From NCBI GenBank assembly GCA_958298945.1, contig OY282610.1:45391667-45455666 (forward strand): a stretch of 64,000 nucleotides of DNA, read 5' to 3'. How positions within the stretch are numbered: the stretch's first letter is position 1; each line of letters starts with the position of its first letter. The position numbers and the translations under genes were made by a program. This stretch comes from Atherix ibis. Its lineage: Eukaryota > Arthropoda > Insecta > Diptera > Athericidae. A model generated the notes under the pieces. The model did not search any database. It saw nothing but the letters and a program-made list of their open reading frames with translations, and was not told the DNA's origin. Shown piece after piece: positions 13,201 to 24,921 of the stretch.

Positions 13201-16200
13201 TGCAATTAACTCATTACTATAATCAATTAGAACGCATTGTGGCTGTTAAAATTCATATATAGTATTAGGTCTATTAATTTCTCATATACATACAAAAAAT
13301 TAAAAATTGTAAATGTAAAAAAAAAAAATTAAAAAAAAATTACCAAAATTAAAAATTACAAAAAATAACTACAATAATTTTAAATAAAATGTGAAAGAAA
13401 TTTAACTCTACCATATATTTATGCATATGCACATACACGAAAACATACTTAACGCATGCATATATTTTGTGTATAGTAAGTGTATGCAATATGTACTTGA
13501 CTATGTAGATTAAAATATATATGTATACATAAAATAGTAGAAAATACATGAATTAAATTTTTATTTACGAATGAATGAATATCATGATAAACTAAAATAA
13601 AATCAGAATTTCAAATACTACCTATTATAATGACTGAATAAAAATTTCGAAATTAAACTGAATAAATGATTCGTGAATAAATCCTACGTGTAATATCAAA
13701 ATATATTTAATCCCAGTACGAAATTTTTAACTGCTTCCAAGCGTGCCATCGTTTTAACGAACAAATTTTCCAAAAAAAAACAAAGCCAATATTTTGGGAT
13801 TTGTTAATATTTTCAACTTTGCTTTTCACATAGTAACTTTTTTGTTATGAAATTCATTTCATATTTTGTTTTTTTTTTTTTGTAAAGTGTCGCCTTACGA
13901 GCTCATATCATACAATAATGTCACTAGTTAAATTGGTAAAGGGTTCAATCATTTCTTTAAAATAACATTTTATACTAGGTTCTTGGAAGTGAATTCGTAT
14001 AGTAGCTTCTTAGGAACTTCTAATATATGGTAATGCATATTTGAGAATCTATGATAGAACTAAAAAAAAATCAATGACGAATTCGTATAATGCAGACAAG
14101 AATTTCATTCCAAAAACGGGCATTTATATGAAAACGGAAAGCGCAGAGTTTATAAAAATAAGAAGTCATTGTGAACCGACTCTACTACGTATAATTAATT
14201 TCCTACTGGGATATATTCTTTGGCCGTATTTAGATTGTATGTATGTTAACCGCAACACTTGCCGTCTTACACACCTTTTCTACAACCGCTCGGAAAAACC
14301 GATTTTATGGGTAGAGACTTATGTTAAGTGTTAACTGGTCAACAAATTTACGCATCAAATATTTTTTTATGCACGAAATGCAACCACGAACACCAATAAA
14401 TGTGCGTATAAAAATATACATTCAGGTTCGGAAAAATTGCATGCTTGTTTATGGGTCATTCTGGTTTCGACCGGGCCATTGTAAGTTTCTCCGGCACTGA
14501 TTGCTTCCCTTGTTGGTGTACGCGTATATTGCTTCGTATCCTATTTAATTGCTTCTTAAGGAATATCCTCATATTTTCCCCTTGAAGGTTCAGATCGAAA
14601 TGAACATTTCTGGCTTGTTAACAATTAGTGTGTCTTCGATTGATGCCATGTTGCGGATGTTATGTTCAGCATACTATATGCCCTTACAATGACTGCATAA
14701 AAATTGCATTATTAAATTAAAAACAAATTTTTATTAGTAATGAAGTTTAGTGAATACCTACTATTGCTAATATATTTATATATATATACATACATACACG
14801 CTACAAAAACACACTCATGCATGCAATAAATCTTATTGGTTTCTTATATTTTCTAAACCAAACATATATAAATAAATTGAAATATTGCAATAATAGTTAT
14901 AATTATGGTAAATGAAAATAATATATTATAAAAATTAATTAATAATAAAACCAAATAATAAAAATCATGATATAATCCATAATATTATGTGCGTATGTAT
15001 ATATTATGCACATAGAATATGTTCAAAGAAGAATATGCATACAAAAGTATAATTATTCAATTGAAAAAAATTATTCGTAACATTAGCATTATTTGTGAGA
15101 AAAATCAACAAATACAATAATTAGAATTTATAAATAGTGATGTAAAAAGGGAAGAATAAAAAAAACAGTATATCAAAATGACAATCTCTTGTGTGCCCGT
15201 CGTCATATAAAAAAAAGAATTAATAAAATTAAAAACAAACACAACTAGAAAATGTTGGAAAAATTTCTTCACATTAATTTAAAAAAAAAACCAAATCTTT
15301 AAAAAATGATAATTTTTGTTTTAAATTTATATTTTAAATCGTTTATTTACAATACATATACATATTTATGTAAATGGATGCATTCATTATTTATATGCAT
15401 TAATGTTCTATATTAAATATTATTAATTATTACCCAATTAAGAATTTCCTATAATTAAAAAAATTATTTATATATTTTTGTTATCTATTAAGTAAAATAA
15501 TGTATTTATTATATTTAAAGAAATAGAGAGTTAATTACAAACTAAAAATATTATTTAATTATATTTCCATGTGTAGTTTCTAATCCAACAATATTTATAT
15601 AAATTTTTTTGAGGTTATGATTTCGCCGGATACTCTTCAAAAACCTTTATCTAATAAGCTTGGCCTGTCTTGAAATTTAAATTAATACAATATATCACGT
15701 ATATCTATCGATCTCAATTTTTGTACGTTCCAAAATTAATTTATAAACGAGTTTAATTCATTTACGACCAAAATTTTAGATTTGATATTAGTTTATCTAT
15801 CTTCGAAAATGACTTTGGCAGAGATACAATTAACTTCAAAACTTCAAAGGCAAATTTATAAATTTAGTGGTATTTGTCATCGAAAGATCTATTCAATCTT
15901 AATTGATAGCCCCATGTAACTACAGAAAAAATGAATTTTACATAAAAACGGATTACATGTGCAAAACAAAATTAAAAAATTACACTTACCTCATTATAGT
16001 TAAGAATCTATGAAAAGAAACAACAATTTAAGCAAAATAATAAAATGAAATGAAAACCAAAATTTATTTATTAGATGAATTCGAAATTTAATTCTTTTGT
16101 TCAGAAGATATATTCTTATATATATATGGAAGTCCACATCAGGGGAGAGCCTTCATCCTAATGTCTGTGGATGTCTATAGGCAAGATGGTTGCGAAACTC

Positions 16201-16339
16201 TTAACTCGAAAACTTATTCAGCACTTTCTATTGCATAGATCTGTGACTTAATAACGAGAGTGTGATTATTAATATCTAGATATTAATAATATCAAAATAA
16301 GATTTTGTAATTGTGAATAAAAAAAACTTATTTAATTTT

Positions 16340-16600
16340 TCAATTATTTTATAAATATTTCGATTTTTAAACAAATTGTAAATATTTCGTTTTTTAAACA
16401 AATTATATTTCGTTTTTTAAACAAATTATAAATATTTAAATTCTTAAACAAATTATAAATATTTCGATTACAAAAATATATGGACATTCACTCAGCCCTA
16501 AAATAACAGATATTTCGAATTTGAAACAAATTATAGATACTTCGAGTTTTAAACAAATTATATTTCAATTACAAAAATATACGGACATTCAGCCTTAAAA
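16340..16600. repeat. degenerate minisatellite, TTTAAACAAATTATAAATATTTCG type
   Basis: A unit of about 20-28 bp containing AAACAAATTATA and ATATTTCG repeats about seven times with variable spacing. The sub-block ACAAAAATATAYGGACATTCA also appears twice (about 16470 and 16568). Confidence 0.7.
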
Positions 16601-16840
16601 AATTTATATTACCAAAAAAAAATTCATTTAAATATTAATATTTCGACTTAGGAAAAATAACTGAACTAAAGTGTGTATAATTCAATTTTGCGACCATGAA
16701 CAAAAAAAAATTGGTTCTCTCTTATTGATATTGAAAATACTCCAAAGTGTGAAGCTGCTATTGAAAAACCCGATACTTTTCAGATACTCTTTCATACTTT
16801 TTACAAATAAATAGTAAAAATACACTAAATAAAGTTACTT

Positions 16841-17804
16841 CTAATCGTTACTTTCTATTTTATCGCGATGATTATTTTTTTGATGTAAACGCAAATTAGC
16901 TCTTTGTGCAAACGATTTCTCACAATAATCACATTTTATTTTTTTACTGGGATCATGTACTCTTTTATGCTTGCCCAAATCGGACGAATTTGTAAACGCT
17001 TTTTCACAAACGTCGCATACATAATTTCTTTCGTTGGTATGCGTCCTTACATGAATTTTAAGTGCACTAGATTGATTGTACGATTTCCCACATATACGAC
17101 AAACAAATGGCCTCTCATTTGTGTGGGTTCTCAAATGTGCTTTATAATTTCCAGACTGTACAAACGCTTTGGTACAATATTCACACTTGAAGAGTTTTAC
17201 GTTAGCGTGCAATCGTAGATGGTCCACCAAATTAGATTTTCTAAGAAACTTTTTGAAACATACTTGACATTCATGCTTTCTTTCTACAATTTGTCCAGTC
17301 GATTTTGGAATATTACGATTATTTTCAAGTGATTGTTTTTCAGCTAAAAATTCTACAGCATCTATCCCCAAATTTGGATCATCTTCATCACATGAGTCCT
17401 CGATATTCGATGTTAAAAATTCTACTTTCATATCGTCCGGGCACTCTTCTAAAATGTGACGTTCAACATTTTTCATATCTCTAAGCATTTCTATAGTTTT
17501 TTCCGATTCCTTCTTTAGAATGTACGCATCTTTTAAGCGGGATGTGCATGAAAAGCATATACCTTCCGGATACCCATCATCGGCCGAAATCTTATCGAAA
17601 GTAATGATTATTATAATTACTATATATGTAAATGAAAATACAACTCACAGATATGTTGACTATCTCTTCGTAGATCTCGTACAATGGAACTTTGTCATCT
17701 GTTATTTTACCAACAAAAAGATTTATAGTCCTCCCTTGCTTCATGCAAACTCTGCATGTTTTACTTGGGACAATAACACCCACTTTCTCATTATCAGAAT
17801 CCAT
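16841..17804 (-). CDS. ZAD / C2H2 zinc-finger protein, five fingers
   Basis: Two minus-strand exons, 17804-17649 and 17590-16841, separated by a 58-bp intron (donor TCT|gtgagt, acceptor gataag|ATT), give 301 codons with the start at 17802-17804. The N-terminus has the ZAD zinc-coordinating pairs (CRVC near residue 17, then CFSC near residue 62), an insect-specific dimerisation module of DNA-binding proteins. The C-terminal half has five C2H2 fingers beginning CQVCFKKF, CEYCTKAF, CRICGKSY, CDVCEKAF and CDYCEKSF, joined by short TNERPF-type linkers. A likely nuclear transcription regulator; the target is unknown. It lies head-to-head with the MTHFR gene, about 750 bp away. Fly genomes hold many such genes, so orthology cannot be assigned. 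Confidence 0.92.
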
Positions 17805-18555
17805 TTCGCCTCCAAATGCAACTCTTTGATACTAAACAATAGCGTCTTCTTAACTCAAAGCCTTTAACATGGCGGGCAATTTGACCAACAAAAAACCGTC
17901 AATGAACGTTCAGATTAGGGCTGCCACGATATACTTTGAATACGGGAAATTTAAAATAAAATGTTCATTTCAGATGAATTTGTTTTTTTTTTATTTTCCA
18001 CGCTTAATTGTTCATAATTTTTCGAAAAACAATAATACTTATATAATTATTTTATTTATTGTAAAATATAATATTCAAAAATAAATATAATTGATTAGTT
18101 TCACATTACAAATATTATTTACTAAAGGGAAAGGAATGCCAAATGATTTTGTTTACAAAATAATTTTCATATTATTTTATTAGTTAAATAATCGAAAATA
18201 ATCTTACATAACTAAACTATTATCTATTCCATTAATAATCAATAAATTTCCCATGACTTTCTAAAGCCAACAAAAGTAACCTTGCAAATGTCAATTGCTC
18301 AAGAAAAAAATTATAACAAATACCACGATAAGATATTTCAATTGTTAACCGATAAAAAAAACTCTACAAATACTACTGTGCAAAACACTTACGAATAAAT
18401 TGATTGATAATTGCCTATATATAATAAAATATTCATCTAATATTTAAAAGAAAAAAACTAATTAATTCGAACAAAAATTAAATAATACGTACGTATTGAG
18501 TTTTATTTAAAAAAATATCGTATTATTTGAATAAAATTTATTGTTCTTATTCAAA
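17805..18555. promoter_or_regulatory. divergent intergenic region between ZAD-C2H2 gene and MTHFR
   Basis: About 750 bp between two start codons on opposite strands, so it should contain both promoters. No TATA box or initiator could be singled out in the AT-rich sequence. The assignment rests only on gene arrangement. Confidence 0.4.
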
Positions 18556-19611
18556 ATGCATTCAATTGAGAATGAAAGTAGACGAATAATAACACGTTCA
18601 ATTATTCATTTGATTAAAAATAAAAAGAGCGCTAAAGAGGGATATATTAATGTTGCGAATTTGATAAAAGAAAAAACAGCTAATAGGGAATATTTTTATG
18701 GAATTGAAATATCAAATAATATGCGTAATGAATTAAATTATAATAGTTTTAAAAAACCACCTCTGTTTACATCAATCACTTGGATTGGAGATGAAAATGT
18801 TGATGCTGATCCAATAAAAAAAGCGCCTGCTATAAAATTAGGCCACGAAGTAGAACAAAGTTCATATGTTATTCAACATTTGAGCTGTTATAAATTAACG
18901 GACCAAAAATTGGATCAATTTCTATTAGAAAATGTTGGAAATGTGCTCGCTGTGCGAGGCGATTATTTCGACGAAATACAACCTTTTAAACATGGATCAG
19001 ATTTGGTAAAAGAACTGAGACGAAAAGTGGAAGGTATTGAAATATTAAAGCAAATTTATTGTCATGAATAAAATTATTGTATTTTTGAAAGACAATTTGT
19101 GTATATTTGTTGGTGGCTATCCTGAATGCCACCCCGAATCAAAATCAAGAGGGGAAGACCTACTTTACTTAAAAGAAAAGGTAAAAACATAATTCGTACA
19201 TCAATTCAAGTAATTTCAATTTAGTTTTAGGTACATGCTGGAGCTGACGCTATTATCACGCAACTATGTTTTTCCGAGTCAAACTTGATATCTTTTATTC
19301 AAGATTGTCGGGAAAATGGAATAAATGTGCCAATAGTACCTGGTATTTATGTACCTAAGAGTTATGAACAACTAACAGCGCTGTGTAAAATAACCAAAGT
19401 TACTGTTCCTACCGACATACTTGAAGAATATGAAAAGTACAAAGACGACAATACTAAGTTTGAAGAAGTTGCTATAAGTCATGCCACACAATTAATACGC
19501 AACTTATTCAATAGTAACTTGAATATATTTGGTGTGCACTTTTTTACGCTCGGCTGGTTTGACAATATTCAAAAAATAATTGAGAATATCTTTGATAACA
19601 AATCCAAATAA
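18556..19611 (+). CDS. Mthfr: methylenetetrahydrofolate reductase, catalytic domain only
   Basis: Exons 18556-19033, 19092-19180 and 19231-19611 with 50-60 bp introns join to 316 codons including the stop. The enzyme reduces 5,10-methylene-THF to 5-methyl-THF with FAD, feeding methionine synthesis in the cytosol. Family features seen: the FYGIEIS segment near the N-terminus with the expected Glu, FTSITW, VLAVRGDYF, an inserted FVGGYPECHPES block, HAGADAIITQLCF and NVPIVPGIYVP, which together outline the FAD-binding TIM barrel. At 315 residues it contains only this barrel; the SAM-binding regulatory domain that makes vertebrate enzymes about twice as long is absent. The ATG at 18556 is used rather than an upstream in-frame TTG. 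Its 3' end faces ABCF2 with about 510 bp between stops. Confidence 0.95.
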
Positions 19612-20120
19612 CATGTAAATACGGCATTATTTAAAATGTTTACTGTCATATTTACAATAGTTAATATTGTGAATTTTGTATTTTTTTTAAATTAAACAAA
19701 AAATTCGAACATGATACGTGCGAAGAAATTTTAATAATATAATAGCAATGTATTTTCCTTTTTCCAAATCAACCAATTGAATTTTTAACGGTAACAAAGT
19801 TATTTTTTATTTAACGGCAGTATAATGTGTATTTTAGCTAATTCTTAATTTTTTATCTTATTTTGTTCACAATTATCTTTGTTATATTTCTTGAATTTAA
19901 ATACTTTGCAATACAAATCAATACTTTGTCTGATTTTTTTTTATAATATTAAATTTAGATAAATGGAAATTAATTAAATTGATTTATATTTGTTATTGTT
20001 AATTTTTCCAAATTAAATGTGATCGTACATTTGTTGATTTTTCATAATACAATAAATTTCATTTAACATTTAAATCGCTATCCTTATTTATTTTTTGATT
20101 ATAAAAACCATATTGATTAT
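19612..20120. other. convergent intergenic region MTHFR / ABCF2
   Basis: AT-rich, no ORF of note. It must contain both 3' ends; TTTATT (a minus-strand AATAAA) near 20090 and AATAAA near 20051 are candidate polyadenylation signals. Confidence 0.5.
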
Positions 20121-22340
20121 TTATTTCTTTTTAGCTGCATTCTCTTTCGTTATCTTCGCTTTCAAATGATCTTTATAATCTAAAATATTTCCGTTCCATT
20201 TTGTCACAGCTTGATTTTCACATATCCAAATTTCGTCCGTTACCTACATTAAAATTTTTTTTATATATCAAGAAAATTTCTAAAATTTTCCATAACACTT
20301 ACTTGATTAATTAATCTAAAATCGTGACTAACTAAGACCATGCCACCATCAAAATCATTAATAGCATCGGCTAATGCGTCAATAGTTTCCATATCAAGAT
20401 GATTAGTCGGTTCGTCTAGTAGAAGTAAATGTGGTACTTGCCACGCAAGCCAAGCGAAAACTACACGACAACGTTGTCCATCGGATAATTGTCGCATTGG
20501 ACAAACTTGTTGGCGACCAGTCAAACCATAGCGACCAATTATCTTACGCATTGCTTCTTTTTCCTTCACATCAGGAAAAGCTTTCATCATATAATCTAAT
20601 GGACTCACGTCCAAGTCGAGAAGCTCATGCAAATGTTGATGATATCGAGCTATTCGCAAATGTGAATTTTTGCGTATCATACCTGATGTAGGCACTAAAT
20701 CACCATAGAGTAATTTCAATAGAGTACTTTTTCCTGCACCATTTGGTCCAACTAAAGCTAGACGCGTATCCAAATCTATTCCAAACTCTAAGTTCTTATA
20801 GATAAATTCGGAATTTTCATTATAACGAAAACTAACATTCTAAAAAAAGACGAAATGCATTTAATCAACATATTTGTACGGTAAGAGAATACAATTCAAC
20901 CATAAATAATGTCGATTACTTACATGGACCATGATAACAGGTGGTGGAATGTTTCCACAACTCGGAAAACAAAAATTTAATGTTTTATCATCAACAACCT
21001 TTTCAGTAAGGCCTTGAGCTACCATTTTAGCTAAAGTTTTCTCCTTAGATTGTGCTTGTCTTGCTAATTTTGCAGAACCGTGACCAAAACGAGCTATATA
21101 ATTCTTCATATGTGCAATTTGATCCTGTTCCCAATTATACTGTTTCATTTGGTTTTCAAGCAGTTCCATTCTTGTTCGAATGAATGCCTCATAATTTCCG
21201 GTATAATATTTTAAACGTTTCTTTGACATATGTATTATATTGGTGCAAACACCGTTCAAAAAATCTTGAGAGTGCGATATCAATACAAGTATTCTTTTAT
21301 AAGTTTTTAGTTCTTCTTCTAGCCAGACACACGCATCTAAATCTAAATGATTTGTTGGCTCATCCAGTAGTAATAGATGAGGTTTCACATACAAGGCTCG
21401 TGCAAGTGCTATTCGCATACGCCATCCACCCGAAAACTCTTTAGCTTGTTTACGCTGCATTTCTTTTGTAAAGCCAAGACCATGCAGAATTCGTGCTGCC
21501 TTTGCTTCGGCCTGGTCAGCAGACATATCCTCTAAACGTTCGTACACATCCATCAGCTGATCTTGAGATTCGTCGTCTTCACACGAAGCCAATTCTTCAG
21601 CCAAATGTTCCAATTTAACACGCTCCTCATCAACTTCCATAACACATTGTAATGCCGTTTTTGAACTAGCCGGTATTTCGCGCGTTAAGTGAAATATATC
21701 AATATGATCGGGTATTGGGACTTCCCGATTACCCAAAACAGCCAAAAGAGATGATTTTCCGCAACCATTCAAGCCAATCAAACCATATCGTCTACCACAA
21801 TTAAGTTCCAACATCGTATCTTGCAATAACTCACTACCAAAAAACGTTATTGAGAAATTTGAGATTTTCACATCCCGCGATCGCGGATGAACAGCTAAAG
21901 ATCCTGTACATGCTCTTGCAGCCGCACTAATTTTGGCCTCTTCTTCCAATTTGATGCATAGCTTTTCTGATAAATGATATCAAGAAAAGTTGTTAATTTC
22001 ATTACGAAATTTTATTCATTAAATTTTTATCAACTACTATATATTATAAATCATTTTACGACACATTTTCCTAGCCGCACACACAAACGTGTAGTTATAA
22101 AAAAAAAAACATAAGCTTACTTTAAAAATTGAAACAAAAGCAGAGATTTATTCTTCCGACGAAGTAATAAATATAATTTGCAGATTAATTTTTAATATTA
22201 CCTTCTTCTGTCATTTCAACAGTACCATTGGATGTGTTGTCTTTTTTTCCTGCATGTTTGGAAGAAGACATCGCGGCAATTTTCTTATTCCTAGTCTCCT
22301 TTTTCCGTTGAGCATCACGTTTTTTCGCATCGGAAGGCAT
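20121..22340 (-). CDS. Abcf2: ABCF2-type twin ATP-binding cassette protein
   Basis: Minus-strand exons 22340-22202, 21966-20924, 20839-20303 and 20243-20121 join in phase to 614 codons including the stop. The protein has two soluble ABC ATPase domains and no membrane segments; family members act at ribosomes or in translation control. A Lys-rich N-terminus ([20 protein letters not shown]) precedes cassette 1: Walker [10 protein letters not shown], signature SGGWRMR, Walker [14 protein letters not shown] linker with the [19 protein letters not shown] block follows, then cassette 2: Walker [10 protein letters not shown], signature LSDGQRCR, Walker [13 protein letters not shown] and switch SHDFR. 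The short final exon ends in a Lys-rich tail. All catalytic motifs are intact and the length matches the family. The residue pattern fits subfamily F2 better than F1 or F3. Confidence 0.96.
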
Positions 22341-23317
22341 TTTAAATTTTAATAAACGACTCTGAAAATAAACTAGAATTTTTCGAATATAAATAATATG
22401 TCTATGTATAAAAGTTTACGTTTTAATTTGTATAAAAAAAAAGAACTGCATAGTCACAAAACGTGCAGGGCAAAATTTTATCGAAATAATTACTGAGAAA
22501 AAACTAATTCATATGCTCCGTAATCATGAAAATTCAATATAATTCCTTTTGTTATTTTTTGATTATTCAAAGCCCATTATAAATAATTTTTATTGCCTTA
22601 TTAACTAGTTAAATATAAAAAATGTACCTGGCTTAAATAGAGACTAATTTTCAATATAAATATGAAAGAGACAAACACTAGAATATTACCAATTTAAGTG
22701 AAATTTTTCGCATGCAGATATCCTGCCTGATACGTATCCAAAAGCAGAAAAACTAATACACACACGCCCTGACGGTGCTAAGCAAACGTACTGCGAGAAC
22801 GCTAACTTCATATTAGAGAAAGAGAGAGAACATGTTCTAAATGGATTTCTTTCACAATTTCGAAACCGATTTGACATTTGGAAAAACGTGGCTAATTCGA
22901 ATAGGGGCGCTCAAAATACAAAAATGTTTTTTGCTTTATATTTCCAAAAATAGTAAAAGGCGACTTTAAAATTGTACCCTTGCAAATTTATTTGCAAAAA
23001 TAATAATTATAATCCCATTCTATAATTAATACTAATATATTACAGCATAGTTCTACATATTCAGAAAATATTTTTGGATTCACATGTCAATAGTTATAAG
23101 GATTTTTCTGTATTAAACTAACATTAAATTATATATATGTATTAAAAAAGAAAAAGAAAATTTGTATATACATTTTATTATTAATAAAGAAAAAATCATA
23201 TCATTATTCTTACAACTGAATGTACCCCACTAATTTTTAGGCAAGAATATTTTGAAGAAAACTGAATCTCTTATGAATTGCGAAACAAAAAGATTCGAAC
23301 CCAAAGTTTATAGAATC
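22341..23317. other. intergenic region upstream of ABCF2
   Basis: Should contain the ABCF2 5' UTR and promoter on the minus strand. A somewhat GC-richer patch at 22700-22900 shows no conserved protein. Nothing else recognised. Confidence 0.45.
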
Positions 23318-24036
23318 TATATTACATTACAGAATACCTGGATAGGCCCCAGATTTACGTTTATGAATACCCAATTTTCTGTTTGAATTTTTGCAGAAGC
23401 GGCGAGAAGTCGTACTACTTGCAAACATATATGTAGATTTCTTTAGGCGTTTTTCTTTGGACCAATTTTGCTACTATTGGGTAGCTTACCAAAGGAAAGC
23501 AAAATTCTAAATACTAGTAGAAACATAACCTCAAAACAGTCAGAAACAATACTGAGTTTACTCACACATAAACAATAAAAACTGAGTTTATTCACACATA
23601 AACAATCCTGACAAAAATATGACTCTTCAACATAACCAACGAACCCGCAAAACTATCTATTTTCATTTTAGCAACTTGAATCCATCTAACGTAAATTGTA
23701 TGAGTAACTCCCAGATCAATGTGCTCGTTTGTTCGAAGTAGAGTAGATGATGACAGCTAGAACTACCGACTAGTAGCAAAATTGGTCCAAAGGAAAACGC
23801 TTTTAGATATATATCGCGAATTGAAGGTTTCAGTGCGGTTTTATTAAATTTTTAATAGTTTATGAACACGTAAGTATATATTAATATATTTGCGTAAGCA
23901 GTTTAATTCTTCATGACAGTAAATAAGAGAATACAAAGAGTCTCGTAATAGGTTATTTTGCAAGCGTCCGCTTGTTTTCTCAAAAAAATTTGTACAGAAT
24001 GTTTGTGTGGAGGCCTATCGAGTTCTTCTATAGCAT
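23318..24036 (+). mobile_element. degraded copy (4) of the CTTAGATTAAAGAA hAT-like element
   Basis: The left end retains AGAATACCTGGATAGGCCCC (23335-23354) and the internal AAGCGGCGAGAA block; the right end retains TTTGTGTGGAGGCCTATCGA followed by GTTCTTCTATAGCATAAG, compared with the family end TTGTGTAGAGGCCTATCCAG and TTCTTTAATCTAAG. The interior is largely replaced by a second MITE (23437-23806). No target duplication could be recovered, and this is the oldest-looking copy of the family here. Confidence 0.55.
23437..23806. repeat. MITE family A, copy 1
   Basis: Inverted ends GCGTTTTTCTTTGGACCAAT and, inverted at the right, GCGTTTTCCTTTGGACCAAT, each continuing TTTGCTACTA. The interior shares long near-identical stretches with 37405-37755 (for example AATACTGAGTTTACTCACAC and GACTCTTCAACATAACCAAC). 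No coding capacity. Confidence 0.75.
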
Positions 24037-24040
24037 AAGT

Positions 24041-24424
24041 GCTTGTTTCCACTGGTGGACTTGACCTCGTTTTTGTTGGCGAGACGAAGAGTGCGGGTCG
24101 GGGGGAAATAAACCAAAAACTTTTGAAAAATATTTTGCGTTCAACCGTTCCGTTCCATGTTCTACCTTACAATCCGTTTCATATATGTCAAATAATATCA
24201 TAATGTTCGAGCTGCCGAGCAAGAAGGTTGTGTTGTGTTAAAAAAATTGCTGCCGCTGTCTGCAGTGTTCCGATTCCAAACAGACCTCTACCGATCTAAC
24301 TCATAAAAATCAGTTGCCACCATCTTGAAAATGTCAAATAAATTTATTTTTCAACCGGGTCAAGTCCACCAGTGAAAACACGAAGAGCTCAAGTCAACCA
24401 GGTCAAGTCCACCAAGTGGAAACA
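24041..24424. repeat. snap-back MITE with GTTTCCACTGGTGGACTTGACC ends
   Basis: The left end GTTTCCACTGGTGGACTTGA (24044 on) is found inverted twice at the right, at 24357-24380 (GGTCAAGTCCACCAGTGAAA) and 24400-24424 (GGTCAAGTCCACCAAGTGGA). The double right end suggests a partial duplication or two abutting copies. No coding capacity. Confidence 0.6.
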
Positions 24425-24921
24425 TGGTATAAGGAGTCTATGTTCGAAAGAATATTAAATTCGCAAATGAAATTTTATCGCCATATTTTCCGAAATGTCA
24501 AATTCGGCGAGTTGTCTCGTAGATTAATCTGAGATATTTGTCGAGAGCTGGGCGGTCATTTCCTTTCGTATATTAAAGGCACATTTGGCGTACACTAAGG
24601 GAATTTTATTTTATGCTTTAATAATTTATCTAAAATTTAAGAAAATAATTATATGTTATATCCTAAAGAGCACAATGATAAAAAAATGTAAATATTCAAG
24701 CCATTATAATAAAAGCCAAAAGTGAGGAATGATGTAGGTGTTTCTGTATGTCTTATGAAATATTTATAAAAAGAATATCGAAACTTTTCCACTTTTGCTT
24801 TTGTGCGATACTTAAGAAGTATGGGGACACTATAATTTGCCAAAAGTTTGAATATTATAATAGAAATGTTTGAAGAATGCAATGACTTCATTGATTAATC
24901 GTAATTATTTATATATAAAAA

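Larger units (their letters stand above)
11960..16840. other. 3' UTR of Ca-alpha1T and intergenic DNA
   Basis: About 4.9 kb without recognisable coding sequence. The first part is presumably the long AT-rich 3' UTR of the channel gene (several AATAAA-like signals, for example near 12413). The stretch 14440-14670 is less AT-rich but shows no conserved protein. Short ORFs here are low in complexity and were not accepted. Confidence 0.55.

Noticed and set aside
14041..14334. 97-codon open frame downstream of Ca-alpha1T
   Set aside because: No domain, irregular composition, and no splice partner; likely chance in a long non-coding region.
16340..16600. Regularly spaced repeats considered as a CRISPR-like array
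   Set aside because: Units are degenerate, spacing is variable, and the genome is eukaryotic; a minisatellite explains it.
22686..22877. 63-codon minus-strand frame upstream of ABCF2
   Set aside because: Located where a promoter or 5' UTR is expected; no conserved pattern and no phase-compatible join to ABCF2.
24028..24222. 64-codon minus-strand frame
   Set aside because: Overlaps the snap-back MITE and has no recognisable protein features.
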